DNA of 64,000 bases, taken from the NCBI RefSeq assembly GCF_008271695.1, contig NZ_VKKY01000001.1, positions 1,854,589-1,918,588 on the forward strand, in the 5' to 3' direction. This document shows positions 49,844 through 56,970 of this stretch, in pieces. Every line of letters starts with the position of its first letter. Within the stretch, counting starts at the first letter, position 1. The DNA comes from Rufibacter hautae. Lineage in GTDB: Bacteria; Bacteroidota; Bacteroidia; Cytophagales; Hymenobacteraceae. The notes under the pieces are model-generated. The model saw nothing but the letters and a program-made list of their open reading frames with translations. It ran no database searches and was not told the origin of the DNA. The translations under genes were made by a program, and so were the position numbers.

Positions 49844-50539
49844 CTACTTCACTTTTATGGGATAAGGTTGGTCTTGGTTATTTATTGTAAATAGTCCTAC
49901 TTTATCTAAGTTGAAGGCACATAGGTTGCCCAATTCTGTATTCCGGTAAAAGACACATCCGGCATCCAAGTTGATGGCAGGTCTTTTTTTGGTTATCGCT
50001 TTTTCAATGGTGGAGGTGGGAACAGGAACGTGGCCGTGGAGGAGGCGGCGTTCGCCGAGTTTGGCAAGGGTGGGTTGCATGTGCCTGGTGTTCAGGAGAA
50101 GGTGGTTGCTGGTAAGCAGCGGATTGTGGAGGCTGAAGTCTAAGCCGGCGTGTACCAGTACATAATCATCCAGCACCACCATGAGCGGCATGGATCTAAT
50201 GAAGGAGAGGTATTCTGAGTCGATGTCCTTGAAATAGGTTACGCCAAAGTTGTCTAGGGTTTTCTGTTTGTCCTCAGGGGTGAGCCAGACGGTGTGTTCT
50301 CCCTGGTCAACGGCATCTAGCAGGAGTTGGTCATGGTTGCCCCGGATGCAGGTAAGCCGGTAGCCTTGGCGCTGGAGTGAAAAGATGTAGTCCAGAACAC
50401 CTTTGCTGTCTGGGCCTTTGTTGATGTAGTCTCCCAGTAGGTAAAGATGGTCCTGGGGTTGCAGTTGGATCACTTCTTCCACCATCTTCCGGAAAGTGAC
50501 AAGACAGCCATGTATATCTGAGATTGCGTACCGGGCCAT
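49844..50539 (-). CDS. PPP-family metallophosphoesterase (ApaH/Ser-Thr phosphatase-like)
   Basis: 231 residues. The three PPP motifs are intact: YAISDIHGC at residue 4 (D-x-H-G), YLLGDYINKGPDSKGV near 35 (GDxxxKGP), and CIRGNHDQLLL near 66 (RGNHD), with a later histidine in LLHGHVPVP. These bind two metal ions and hydrolyse phosphate esters. Size and motifs fit both diadenosine tetraphosphatase-like and protein phosphatases; the substrate is open. Cytosolic. Confidence 0.9.
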   Translation of the reverse strand: MARYAISDIHGCLVTFRKMVEEVIQLQPQDHLYLLGDYINKGPDSKGVLDYIFSLQRQGYRLTCIRGNHDQLLLDAVDQGEHTVWLTPEDKQKTLDNFGVTYFKDIDSEYLSFIRSMPLMVVLDDYVLVHAGLDFSLHNPLLTSNHLLLNTRHMQPTLAKLGERRLLHGHVPVPTSTIEKAITKKRPAINLDAGCVFYRNTELGNLCAFNLDKVGLFTINNQDQPYPIKVK

Positions 50540-50636
50540 GATGAAAGAGTTTAATAAAAGTTATAACTGGATCTTTTGGTAGGTGAAAACGATAGAGAAA
50601 AGAGATGGGCAATAGATATAAGCCACTTTATTAAGG

Positions 50637-50674
50637 TGTTTAGCGCCCTTTTTTGACGAAACTGCCCAAAAACG
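50637..50674. repeat. Dispersed palindrome copy
   Basis: GTGTTTAGCGCCCTTTTTTG then ACGAAACTGCCCAAAAAC, next to the terminator of the small hydrophilic gene. Confidence 0.7.
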
Positions 50675-50679
50675 GCACA

Positions 50680-50711
50680 AAAAAGCACCTCCCGTGCAGG
50701 AGGTGCTTTTT
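50680..50711 (-). terminator. Terminator of the 80-residue hydrophilic protein gene
   Basis: Perfect 13-bp stem AAAAAGCACCTCC (50680-50692) with 50699-50711. The minus-strand T-run is shared with the palindrome. Confidence 0.9.
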
Positions 50712-50731
50712 CTCTTCAAGGGAAGAATTCA

Positions 50732-50974
50732 TCAAGAGCCGCCGTAGCTGGGCTTATTGATGTCTGGTTTATGGAGATTGCGGTTAGGATGGGTGATGGC
50801 CTCCGGTGCAGGATCACCGTTGTCATCCAGGAATCTTTCCGCTATTTCTTCGCTGCGCTGAATTTCCTCAGGGCTTCCCGCAGTTTTCATGCCGGCTTTG
50901 CTGATGCCTTCGTCGGTTGGTTGACCTTTCTGTGACTTTGAGTCATGGCTGGTGTTCTTGCTTTTATATGGCAT
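50732..50974 (-). CDS. Small hydrophilic protein, possible hydrophilin
   Basis: 80 residues, rich in K, S, D, E, G and P with almost no hydrophobic core (SKNTSHDSKSQKGQPTDEG; PEEIQRSEEIAERFLDDNGD). It is probably disordered apart from one helix (EEIQRSEEIAERF). No family recognised. It has a textbook Shine-Dalgarno sequence, rare in this phylum. With the next small gene and the SDR gene it forms a same-strand cluster that looks stress-related; that role is inferred from neighbours and composition. Confidence 0.7.
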   Translation of the reverse strand: MPYKSKNTSHDSKSQKGQPTDEGISKAGMKTAGSPEEIQRSEEIAERFLDDNGDPAPEAITHPNRNLHKPDINKPSYGGS

Positions 50975-50979
50975 GAGTT

Positions 50980-50987
50980 CCTCCTTT
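50980..50987 (-). promoter_or_regulatory. Unusual strong Shine-Dalgarno sequence
   Basis: AAAGGAGG on the minus strand, five bases before the ATG at 50974. No comparable site precedes the other genes checked in this window; Bacteroidota generally start translation without one. Confidence 0.75.
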
Positions 50988-51029
50988 ATCTATTTAGTTA
51001 AACAATTAAAAAAAGCGTTGAAAACGGCA

Positions 51030-51317
51030 TCAGGTGCCGCGGCCTTCGCCGTCGGTGCGCATGTTGTCTTTAGGCGGCTCGTTGCTGTCAGCCTCCTCGT
51101 TCACGCTCACGCCGGTTGGTCCGTCTGAGCTGTCAGAGCCGTAGCCTTCTTTGCCGTCGCGGTTCCCGAAACCACCGCGCTGCGCTTCGTTTTTGGGCGG
51201 ATCTGCACCTGGTATAATATGCCCCGCCATCATGTCTTCCATGTTGGTGGCGGTGTCATCTATCACCCGTATCGGACGATCATGTCCGTTCGGGTGGCCG
51301 TTATTGTCAGTAGCCAT
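51030..51317 (-). CDS. Small acidic, Gly/Asp/Asn-rich disordered protein
   Basis: 95 residues, highly hydrophilic (NNGHPNGHDRPIRVIDDTA; GGFGNRDGKEGYGSDSSDGP). It is probably unfolded in isolation. No family recognised. It starts at ATG 51317, 55 bases before the 80-residue protein gene and 66 bases after the SDR gene, all on the minus strand. Confidence 0.65.
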   Translation of the reverse strand: MATDNNGHPNGHDRPIRVIDDTATNMEDMMAGHIIPGADPPKNEAQRGGFGNRDGKEGYGSDSSDGPTGVSVNEEADSNEPPKDNMRTDGEGRGT

Positions 51318-51383
51318 AGGCGTATGTTGTTAGAGGTGATAAGTCTACCTTTTTACTCCTTTCCACGTGGAAAGGTTGGAGCT

Positions 51384-52241
51384 TTACCCACCAATCTGCT
51401 CGCCGCCGTTCACATGAATGGTCTGCCCCGTGATGTAGGAACCATCCTCAGAAGCCAGGAAAACATAGGCAGGAGCCACTTCGGCAGGTTGACCCAACCG
51501 GCCCATGGGCTGGCTTTTGCCAAATTCGCCTACTTTCTCCAACGTGGCCGGAATAAGCGGGGTCCAAATAGGGCCCGGCGCCACGGCATTCACCCTGATG
51601 CCTTTTTCAGCGAGGTTGGAAGCCAGCGAGCGGGTGAAAGAGGTAATGGCGCCTTTGGTAGCCGAGTAGTCCATGAGGTGGTCTGAACCGCGGTAAGACG
51701 TGATGGAGGTGGTGTTGATGATGGCATCGTCTTTCTGCAGATGGTTCAGGGCCGCCTGGGCCACGTAGAAATAGGCGAAGATGTTGGTCCTGAAAGTTTT
51801 CTCCAGTTGGTCAGGCGTAATCTCGCGCAGGTCTTCCCGCTCGTGCTGCTCGGCCGCGTTGTTCACCAATACATTGAGCCCGCCCAATTCTTGCACGGCT
51901 TGTTCCACGCATTGTTTGCAGAACTGTTCGTCGCGCAGGTCACCGGGGATGAGTACGCACTTCTGCCCTTCGGCCTCTACCATTTTGCGGGTGTCTTGCG
52001 CATCTTGCTCCTCATCCAGGTACACAATGGCCACATCGGCGCCCTCGCGGGCGAAATGCACTGCCACTGCCCGCCCTATGCCGCTGTCGCCGCCCGTAAT
52101 CAGAGCTTTTTTGCCCTTCAGTTTGTCGCTCCCTTTGTAGTTCTCCCGGATGACGATGGGCTCTTTTATCATTTCATGCTCAAGGCCAGGCTGATGGTCC
52201 TGGTGCTGATCTGGAACTTCCTTCGGATATTCTGTTGCCAT
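51384..52241 (-). CDS. SDR-family oxidoreductase, YghA/general-stress type
   Basis: 285 residues. An N-terminal extension of ~45 residues rich in Q, H, D and E precedes the Rossmann domain, as in the YghA/YdaD stress subgroup. NAD(P) motif ALITGGDSGIGRAVAVHFA, then NVLVNNAAEQ (NNAG-like), the catalytic serine of TTSITSYRG, and YSATKGAI (YxxxK). It ends with GSYITGQTIHVNGGEQIGG. Substrate unknown. Homologues are commonly induced by stress. Convergence with small hydrophilic proteins supports a stress cluster. Confidence 0.93.
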   Translation of the reverse strand: MATEYPKEVPDQHQDHQPGLEHEMIKEPIVIRENYKGSDKLKGKKALITGGDSGIGRAVAVHFAREGADVAIVYLDEEQDAQDTRKMVEAEGQKCVLIPGDLRDEQFCKQCVEQAVQELGGLNVLVNNAAEQHEREDLREITPDQLEKTFRTNIFAYFYVAQAALNHLQKDDAIINTTSITSYRGSDHLMDYSATKGAITSFTRSLASNLAEKGIRVNAVAPGPIWTPLIPATLEKVGEFGKSQPMGRLGQPAEVAPAYVFLASEDGSYITGQTIHVNGGEQIGG

Positions 52242-52336
52242 AATTTTTGAGTAGATGTTTAATCTATGGATATCTTCTTCTGAAGCTGCTCTTTAGCAGG
52301 CCGCTCCCTTTTTACTTATCTCAGGAAGAAGAGATA

Positions 52337-52374
52337 CGTTTTAGCATCGTTTTCCAGAAAACAGAGTAAAAACA
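52337..52374. repeat. Dispersed palindrome copy in a divergent gap
   Basis: CGTTTTAGCATCGTTTTCCA then GAAAACAGAGTAAAAACA; between the SDR and pterin dehydratase starts. Confidence 0.75.
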
Positions 52375-52440
52375 CGGAGACAATAAGAGGCAGAAAACCC
52401 CGAGAGACCAATCCTTCAACCTAACCTAACGGCCAGTGCC

Positions 52441-52686
52441 ATGTGGACCGAAAAAGACAACCACCTTACCCGCAGCTTCAAGTTCCGGGATTTCAAAGAA
52501 GCCTTCGCGTTCATGACGGAGGTGGCCGTGGTGGCCGAGGAGATAAACCATCACCCCTGGTGGAGCAACAGTTACAACAAAGTAGAGATCAGGCTCACCA
52601 CCCATGACGCCGGCCACACCGTCACCAACCGAGACCACGTGCTTGCGCAGCGCATCAGCGTTTTGGCGGAGCGCTACGGCGTCTAG
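52441..52686 (+). CDS. 4a-hydroxytetrahydrobiopterin dehydratase (PCD/DCoH family)
   Basis: 81 residues, shorter than the usual ~95-110 because the N-terminal part is trimmed. The active-site stretch is complete: EEINHHPWWSNSYNKVEIRL followed by TTHDAGHTVTNRD, with the paired histidines of the family. It dehydrates the pterin formed by aromatic amino acid hydroxylases; no hydroxylase is in the window. Two bases after the stop a dispersed palindrome begins. Confidence 0.9.
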   Translation: MWTEKDNHLTRSFKFRDFKEAFAFMTEVAVVAEEINHHPWWSNSYNKVEIRLTTHDAGHTVTNRDHVLAQRISVLAERYGV

Positions 52687-52688
52687 TT

Positions 52689-52728
52689 CCTGATTTAAGC
52701 CCGTTTTCTTTAAATTAGCTTCAAAACA
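52689..52728. repeat. Dispersed palindrome copy
   Basis: GATTTAAGCCCGTTTTCTTT then AAATTAGCTTCAAAACA, 2 bases after the pterin dehydratase stop. Confidence 0.75.
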
Positions 52729-52737
52729 AACCACCCA

Positions 52738-52772
52738 ACTCAGAACTCAAGACGCAGAACTCAGGACTGAAA
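52738..52772. repeat. ACTCAAGACTC-type short repeat, copy 2
   Basis: AACTCAGAACTCAAGACGC then AGAACTCAGGACTGAA, sharing long words with 40008-40040. It lies directly upstream of the rsmI promoter box. Confidence 0.65.
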
Positions 52773-52779
52773 TAATCAG

Positions 52780-52787
52780 TATCTTTG
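52780..52787 (+). promoter_or_regulatory. Candidate -7 box of rsmI, nearly at the start codon
   Basis: TATCTTTG matches TAnnTTTG and ends 4 bases before the rsmI ATG at 52792, so transcripts would be leaderless or nearly so. Confidence 0.5.
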
Positions 52788-52791
52788 GCTT

Positions 52792-53481
52792 ATGGCCGAA
52801 CCCGTAGAAGAGACCAGTCTGTATTTAGTGCCCACGCCCATCGGCAACCTGGAGGACATCACCCTCCGGGCGATCCGCATCCTGAAAGAGGTGGACGTGG
52901 TGCTCGCCGAGGATACCCGCACCAGCGGCAAACTGTTGAACCACCTGGGCATTGACAAGCGCATGCACAGCCACCACTTGCACAATGAGCACAAAGCCGT
53001 GGCGCACCTGGTGGAGCGTCTGAAGAAAGGCGAGAAAATGGCCATGGTCTCCGATGCCGGCACACCCGGAATCTCGGACCCCGGTTTTCTGTTGGTAAGG
53101 GCTTGCGTGCAGGAAGGCATCAAGATTGAGTGCCTGCCCGGGCCTACCGCGTTTGTGCCCGCCCTGGTGAAATCAGGCTTCAGCACCGATAGGTTTACGT
53201 TTGAAGGGTTCCTGCCCATCAAGAAAGGCCGGCAGACACGGTTGCAGAGCCTGGCCCAGGAAGAGCGCACCATGATTTTCTACGAGTCGCCGCACCGGGT
53301 TTTGAAGACGCTGGAGCAGTTCAAGGAGGTGTTCGGGGCGGAGCGCATGGTCTCGGTGAGCCGTGAAATAAGTAAAATGTTTGAGGAAACCCTTAATGGC
53401 ACCTTAGAAGAGATGGTGCAGACGTTTACTACCAAAGCTATAAAAGGAGAATTTGTCATTGTTGTCCAAGGAAACAAATAG
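52792..53481 (+). CDS. rsmI: 16S rRNA (cytidine(1402)-2'-O)-methyltransferase
   Basis: 229 residues. It carries the RsmI pattern: LYLVPTPIGNLEDITLRAI, VLAEDTRTSGKLLNHLGI, AMVSDAGTPGISDPGFLLV and CLPGPTAFVPALVKSGF. It methylates the ribose of C1402 in 16S rRNA using SAM and is cytosolic. The C-terminal ~50 residues (SREISKMFEETLNGTLEEM) are the usual extension. Its end overlaps the start of lnt by 29 bases, so the two genes form one unit. Confidence 0.96.
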   Translation: MAEPVEETSLYLVPTPIGNLEDITLRAIRILKEVDVVLAEDTRTSGKLLNHLGIDKRMHSHHLHNEHKAVAHLVERLKKGEKMAMVSDAGTPGISDPGFLLVRACVQEGIKIECLPGPTAFVPALVKSGFSTDRFTFEGFLPIKKGRQTRLQSLAQEERTMIFYESPHRVLKTLEQFKEVFGAERMVSVSREISKMFEETLNGTLEEMVQTFTTKAIKGEFVIVVQGNK

Positions 53482-55102
53482 TCGTTTTTACCTCCCGGTA
53501 CTGGCGTTCCTGAGCGCCTTTTTGCTGTGGTTGGGTTGGCCGGTGAAACCACTGGCCTTTGTCTTGTTTATAGGTTGGGTGCCGTTCCTGCTGCTGGAGA
53601 AGGCCATTTCGGAGAAAACAGCCCCTAAACGCGGGCGCACGTTTTTCAAGTACGCCTATCTCACGCTGCTGCTCTGGAACATCTTCACCACCTATTGGGT
53701 GAGTTACTCCACGCTGGGCGGCGGCATCGCGGCCGTGGTGTTCAACGCGCTGTTCATGATGATGCCCATGATGGCTTTCTTCTGGACCAAACGGGCCGTG
53801 GGGAAAACCATTGGCTACCTAAGCTTGCCTATTTATTGGATCGCGTTTGAGCAGTTTCACCTGAACTGGGACCTGAGCTGGCCTTGGCTCACCTTGGGGA
53901 ACGGGTTTGCCTCTTTGCCCAGTTGGGTGCAGTGGTACGAGTACACCGGTTTCCTGGGTGGCTCTGTCTGGGTGTGGGCCGTGAACCTGCTGGTGTTCCT
54001 CGCGCTGACCTCGCCGGAGAAGAAAAAAAGCAAGTGGGTTGCCCCAGTCCTCACGTTTGCCTTGCCGCTGCTGCTGTCCTTTATTATTGGAAGCCGGTAC
54101 CAGGAGAAAGGCGAACTGGCCGAGGTAGTGGTGGTGCAACCCAACGTGGACCCGTACAAAGAAAAGTTTGAGGGGGGCGAAGGCTACATTCCGTTTGAGG
54201 AGCAGTTTGCCCGTCTCCTTAAATTGTCTGAGGAGCAGATCACGCCCAACACCAAATTCGTGCTCTGGCCCGAGACCTCCATCAGCAACGGCATTAACTG
54301 GGAAGAGAACTTCGGGCTGAGCCCGGTGAGCTACGCGCTGCGCGATTTCCTGAACCGTCACCCTGGCTTAGAATTGGTGTCCGGCATCACTTCGGCGCGG
54401 CTGTACCCAGATTCTACCAAGCGGAGCAGCACGGCAAGGTTCCATGAGCAGATCGGTTATTACGATGTCTACAACGCGGGGCTGCACTTCAAACCAACCG
54501 GGCAGCATGAGTTCTACCACAAGTCCAAGCTGGTGCCTGGCGTAGAAAAGACGCCTTATCCGGGCGTGTTCAAAGCCTTGAAGATGTTCGCCATTGACTT
54601 GGGCGGCATCGCCGGGAACATGGGCACCCAGGAAACCCGGGCCGTTTTCAAACACAGCCAGTACCCGAAGCTGGTGGGCGCGCCGGTGGTCTGCTATGAA
54701 TCCATCTACGGCGAGTACGTAAGTGAATATATCCGCAACGGGGCCAGCGCCATTTTCATCATCACCAACGATGCCTGGTGGAGCGACTCGCCGGGCTACA
54801 AGCAGCATTTGGCGTACGCTTCGTTAAGGGCCATTGAAACCAGACGGGCAGTGGCGCGTTCAGCCAATACGGGCATCTCTGGATTTATCAACCAGAAAGG
54901 CGAACTGCTGCAGAAATCGGGTTGGTGGGTACCGGCGGCCATGCGTGGGCAGATCAGGTTCAACCAGGAGCAGACGTTCTACACCCGCTACGGCGAGTTC
55001 ATCGGGCACGGAACCCAGTGGCTGGCCCTGGGGCTGGTGGTATTGGCGCTCGCGCTTTGGCTTACCCGCCGCGCTAAAAGCCGGGAGGTCTCGGTAGCAT
55101 AG
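53453..55102 (+). CDS. lnt: Apolipoprotein N-acyltransferase
   Basis: 549 residues. The N-terminal half has six to seven membrane helices; the C-terminal nitrilase-like domain carries the catalytic triad: Glu in VLWPETSIS, Lys in EFYHKSKLVPG and Cys in VVCYESIYGEYV. It adds the third acyl chain to lipoproteins in the inner membrane, which fits the many lipoproteins in this window. No ATG exists before helix 1; three close TTG codons (53453, 53459, 53462) are the candidates, all inside the 3' end of rsmI. The motif following the cysteine (NDAWWSDSPGYKQHLAYASL) is standard. Confidence 0.95.
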   Translation: MSLLSKETNSRFYLPVLAFLSAFLLWLGWPVKPLAFVLFIGWVPFLLLEKAISEKTAPKRGRTFFKYAYLTLLLWNIFTTYWVSYSTLGGGIAAVVFNALFMMMPMMAFFWTKRAVGKTIGYLSLPIYWIAFEQFHLNWDLSWPWLTLGNGFASLPSWVQWYEYTGFLGGSVWVWAVNLLVFLALTSPEKKKSKWVAPVLTFALPLLLSFIIGSRYQEKGELAEVVVVQPNVDPYKEKFEGGEGYIPFEEQFARLLKLSEEQITPNTKFVLWPETSISNGINWEENFGLSPVSYALRDFLNRHPGLELVSGITSARLYPDSTKRSSTARFHEQIGYYDVYNAGLHFKPTGQHEFYHKSKLVPGVEKTPYPGVFKALKMFAIDLGGIAGNMGTQETRAVFKHSQYPKLVGAPVVCYESIYGEYVSEYIRNGASAIFIITNDAWWSDSPGYKQHLAYASLRAIETRRAVARSANTGISGFINQKGELLQKSGWWVPAAMRGQIRFNQEQTFYTRYGEFIGHGTQWLALGLVVLALALWLTRRAKSREVSVA

Positions 55103-55104
55103 AT

Positions 55105-55144
55105 TCCGTTTTCGGGCCGTTTTACGGAAATCGGCGTTGAAACA
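55105..55144. repeat. Dispersed palindrome copy
   Basis: CCGTTTTCGGGCCGTTTTAC then GGAAATCGGCGTTGAAACA, 2 bases after the lnt stop. Confidence 0.75.
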
Positions 55145-55205
55145 ACTCAATAAGCTTATAGTCCCTTGTGTGCCGCTGGCGAAGGGTTCAGATAACTAGA
55201 AAGAC

Positions 55206-56006
55206 ATGAAAGACGTATCCGCTCTCCGCGACCAGGTAGTACAGCTCACCAAAGAGGTAGGCAAGTTCATTTTGCACGAAGCCTCCAATTTCGATGTCTC
55301 CAAACTGGAGCACAAGGGCCTGAACAACCTGGTCTCGTACGTTGACAAAGAGGCCGAGGAGCGCCTGGTGGCCGGACTAGAGAAATTCCTGCCCGAGGCC
55401 GGCTTCATCACCGAGGAGGAAACCAAGTCTGAGCAAGGCGAGGAATATAACTGGATCATTGATCCGCTGGACGGTACCACCAACTTCATCCACGGCCTGC
55501 CGGTGTATTCGGTGAGCATCGCCTTGATGCAGAAAGACGAGTTAATTATTGGCGTAGTCTATGACATTACCCGTGACGAGTGCTACCACGCCATCAAAGG
55601 CGGTGGCGCCTTCTGTAACGACCGCAAGATCTCGGTGTCCGATGCCCCTTCCCTCGCAGACTCGCTCATCGCCACTGGTTTCCCCTACTACAGCTTTGAC
55701 CTCATGCAGAAATACCTGCAGGTGATGGGCTCTTTCATGCAGGGCTGCCACGGCGTGCGCCGATTGGGTTCTGCTGCGCTGGATCTGGCTTATGTGGCCT
55801 GCGGCAAGTTTGAAGGCTATTTTGAGTTCAACATCAACTCGTATGATGTAGCCGGAGGCGCGCTGCTGGTGCAGGAAGCCGGCGGCCAGGTCACCGATTT
55901 CAGGGGTGGCAAGAACTACGTCTTCGGGCGCGAGATCTGCGTGAGCAACAGCCCCAAGGTGCAGCAGGAAATGCTCCAACTAATTGAGCCGTTCTGGAAA
56001 GAGTAG
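55206..56006 (+). CDS. Inositol monophosphatase family protein
   Basis: 266 residues. Metal-binding motifs of the family: GFITEEETKS (Glu near 70), WIIDPLDGTTNFIHGLPVYS near 85 (D-P-x-D-G-T) and YDVAGGALLVQEAGGQVTDF near 217 (W/D-x-A-A/G-G-x-x-L-v). It is a Mg- and Li-sensitive phosphatase fold; in bacteria SuhB-type members dephosphorylate inositol or related sugar phosphates and some act on transcription antitermination. Which applies here is not visible. It stands 103 bases after lnt and may be co-transcribed. Confidence 0.92.
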   Translation: MKDVSALRDQVVQLTKEVGKFILHEASNFDVSKLEHKGLNNLVSYVDKEAEERLVAGLEKFLPEAGFITEEETKSEQGEEYNWIIDPLDGTTNFIHGLPVYSVSIALMQKDELIIGVVYDITRDECYHAIKGGGAFCNDRKISVSDAPSLADSLIATGFPYYSFDLMQKYLQVMGSFMQGCHGVRRLGSAALDLAYVACGKFEGYFEFNINSYDVAGGALLVQEAGGQVTDFRGGKNYVFGREICVSNSPKVQQEMLQLIEPFWKE

Positions 56007-56014
56007 CTCTGGCG

Positions 56015-56053
56015 GCGTTTAAGAGCTGTTTTTTATAAATCGGCTTAGAAACG
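56015..56053. repeat. Dispersed palindrome copy
   Basis: GCGTTTAAGAGCTGTTTTTT then ATAAATCGGCTTAGAAACG, 8 bases after the phosphatase stop. Confidence 0.75.
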
Positions 56054-56110
56054 GCGCAGGTAGTTTCAACCGTGAAACCAGCGATTTACGGCGCTTCGTT
56101 AAACTATTTT

Positions 56111-56118
56111 TACCTTTG
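56111..56118 (+). promoter_or_regulatory. Candidate -7 box of the small Cys-rich membrane protein gene
   Basis: TACCTTTG, exact TAnnTTTG match, 19 bases before the ATG at 56138. Confidence 0.5.
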
Positions 56119-56137
56119 CCGGCGTTACCCACATGTT

Positions 56138-56320
56138 ATGGTACAGGAAATCATCATTGTCTTTATCTTTCTTCTGGCGGCGGGCTATCTGCTCCGGATG
56201 GGCTATAAGAGCTTTTTCTCCAAAGAGGCCGGTTGCGCCAAAGGCTGCGGTGGCGCTTGCTCTACCATTGACCTGGCCAAGATCCAGCGCGAGATAGAAG
56301 CCAAACAGGCCACCAGATAA
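56138..56320 (+). CDS. FeoB-associated-type Cys-rich membrane peptide
   Basis: 60 residues from ATG 56138; a longer frame upstream would span the promoter box. One membrane helix (VQEIIIVFIFLLAAGYLL), then a cysteine cluster GCAKGCGGACSTID with three cysteines. It resembles FeoB-associated Cys-rich membrane proteins, which accompany ferrous iron transporters. No feoA or feoB gene is nearby, so this is either an orphan or a look-alike. The C-terminal tail is charged (KIQREIEAKQATR). A terminator follows. Confidence 0.6.
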   Translation: MVQEIIIVFIFLLAAGYLLRMGYKSFFSKEAGCAKGCGGACSTIDLAKIQREIEAKQATR

Positions 56321-56344
56321 ATATCTGTTTTCATCGATATACCT

Positions 56345-56374
56345 AGAAAGCCGTTCCCGCAGGAGCGGCTTTCT
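56345..56374 (+). terminator. Terminator of the Cys-rich peptide gene
   Basis: 13-bp stem with one G-U pair, AGAAAGCCGTTCC (56345-56357) with 56362-56374, followed by GCTTTTC. Confidence 0.75.
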
Positions 56375-56388
56375 GCTTTTCAGAGGGT

Positions 56389-56430
56389 TTTAGTTTAGCG
56401 GCTCTTTTTCTGAAAACAGGCCTAAAACGG
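56389..56430. repeat. Dispersed palindrome copy, near consensus
   Basis: AGTTTAGCGGCTCTTTTTCT then GAAAACAGGCCTAAAACGG. The right half matches the consensus almost perfectly. It follows the terminator. Confidence 0.85.
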
Positions 56431-56577
56431 GTTGTCAAAGCCTGCCGCCGGGCTTCATGGGCAAGTTCAGGCGCCGGAAATATCATTTATGTTGAATATT
56501 GCTGGCAACCAGACCGGATTTTTACGTATAGTTCAGAAACTACCCATTGACACAGAAAACATCTAAGATATCAGGTT

Positions 56578-56910
56578 ATGCAAGACAAAGAACAATTAAC
56601 CAGCCAAGTAAAAGTAGAGGCGAAGCTCAACCAGGAGGGCTATACGGAAGACTTCAGAGTGACCGAGGAGAATCGCCTCGTAAACCTGAAAGGCGACAAA
56701 AGCTATAGCGTGGAAGACGTGAGAATCGTGGATTTCTACCGTTTTGAAGGCGACACCGACCCAGATGACATGGCCATTCTCTACGCCCTTGAGTGCACAG
56801 ACGGCACAAAGGGAACCATCTCCAACTCTTACGGCCCTTACGCCGACCAGAACGTGGATGCTTTCCTGAGACAGGTAGAAGACCTAGGCAAGAAGATAGA
56901 CAAAAAGTAA
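56578..56910 (+). CDS. Conserved small protein (family often labelled phosphoribosylpyrophosphate synthetase)
   Basis: 110 residues. The pattern LNQEGYTEDFRVTEENRLVN, EDVRIVDFYRFEGDTDPDDM and ILYALECTDGTKGTISNSYG matches a small Bacteroidota family that databases frequently name phosphoribosylpyrophosphate synthetase. It is far too short and has none of the PRPP-binding motifs, so I treat that label as an error. Real function unknown; a small alpha/beta protein. Its terminator overlaps the end of the convergent MscS gene. Confidence 0.7.
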   Translation: MQDKEQLTSQVKVEAKLNQEGYTEDFRVTEENRLVNLKGDKSYSVEDVRIVDFYRFEGDTDPDDMAILYALECTDGTKGTISNSYGPYADQNVDAFLRQVEDLGKKIDKK

Positions 56911-56932
56911 GCTTTGCTTTTTAACCCCCTAG

Positions 56933-56970
56933 ACCAAAACGGCCGGAGATCATTCTCCGGCCGTTTTGGT
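56933..56970. terminator. Bidirectional terminator overlapping the MscS stop region
   Basis: Perfect 17-bp stem ACCAAAACGGCCGGAGA (56933-56949) with 56954-56970. The right arm encodes the last codons of the mscS gene, so the stop hairpin is partly coding. Confidence 0.9.

Noticed and set aside
56578-56910. Phosphoribosylpyrophosphate synthetase
   Set aside because: Only 110 residues and lacking PRPP-binding and ATP-binding motifs; kept as a conserved protein of unknown function.
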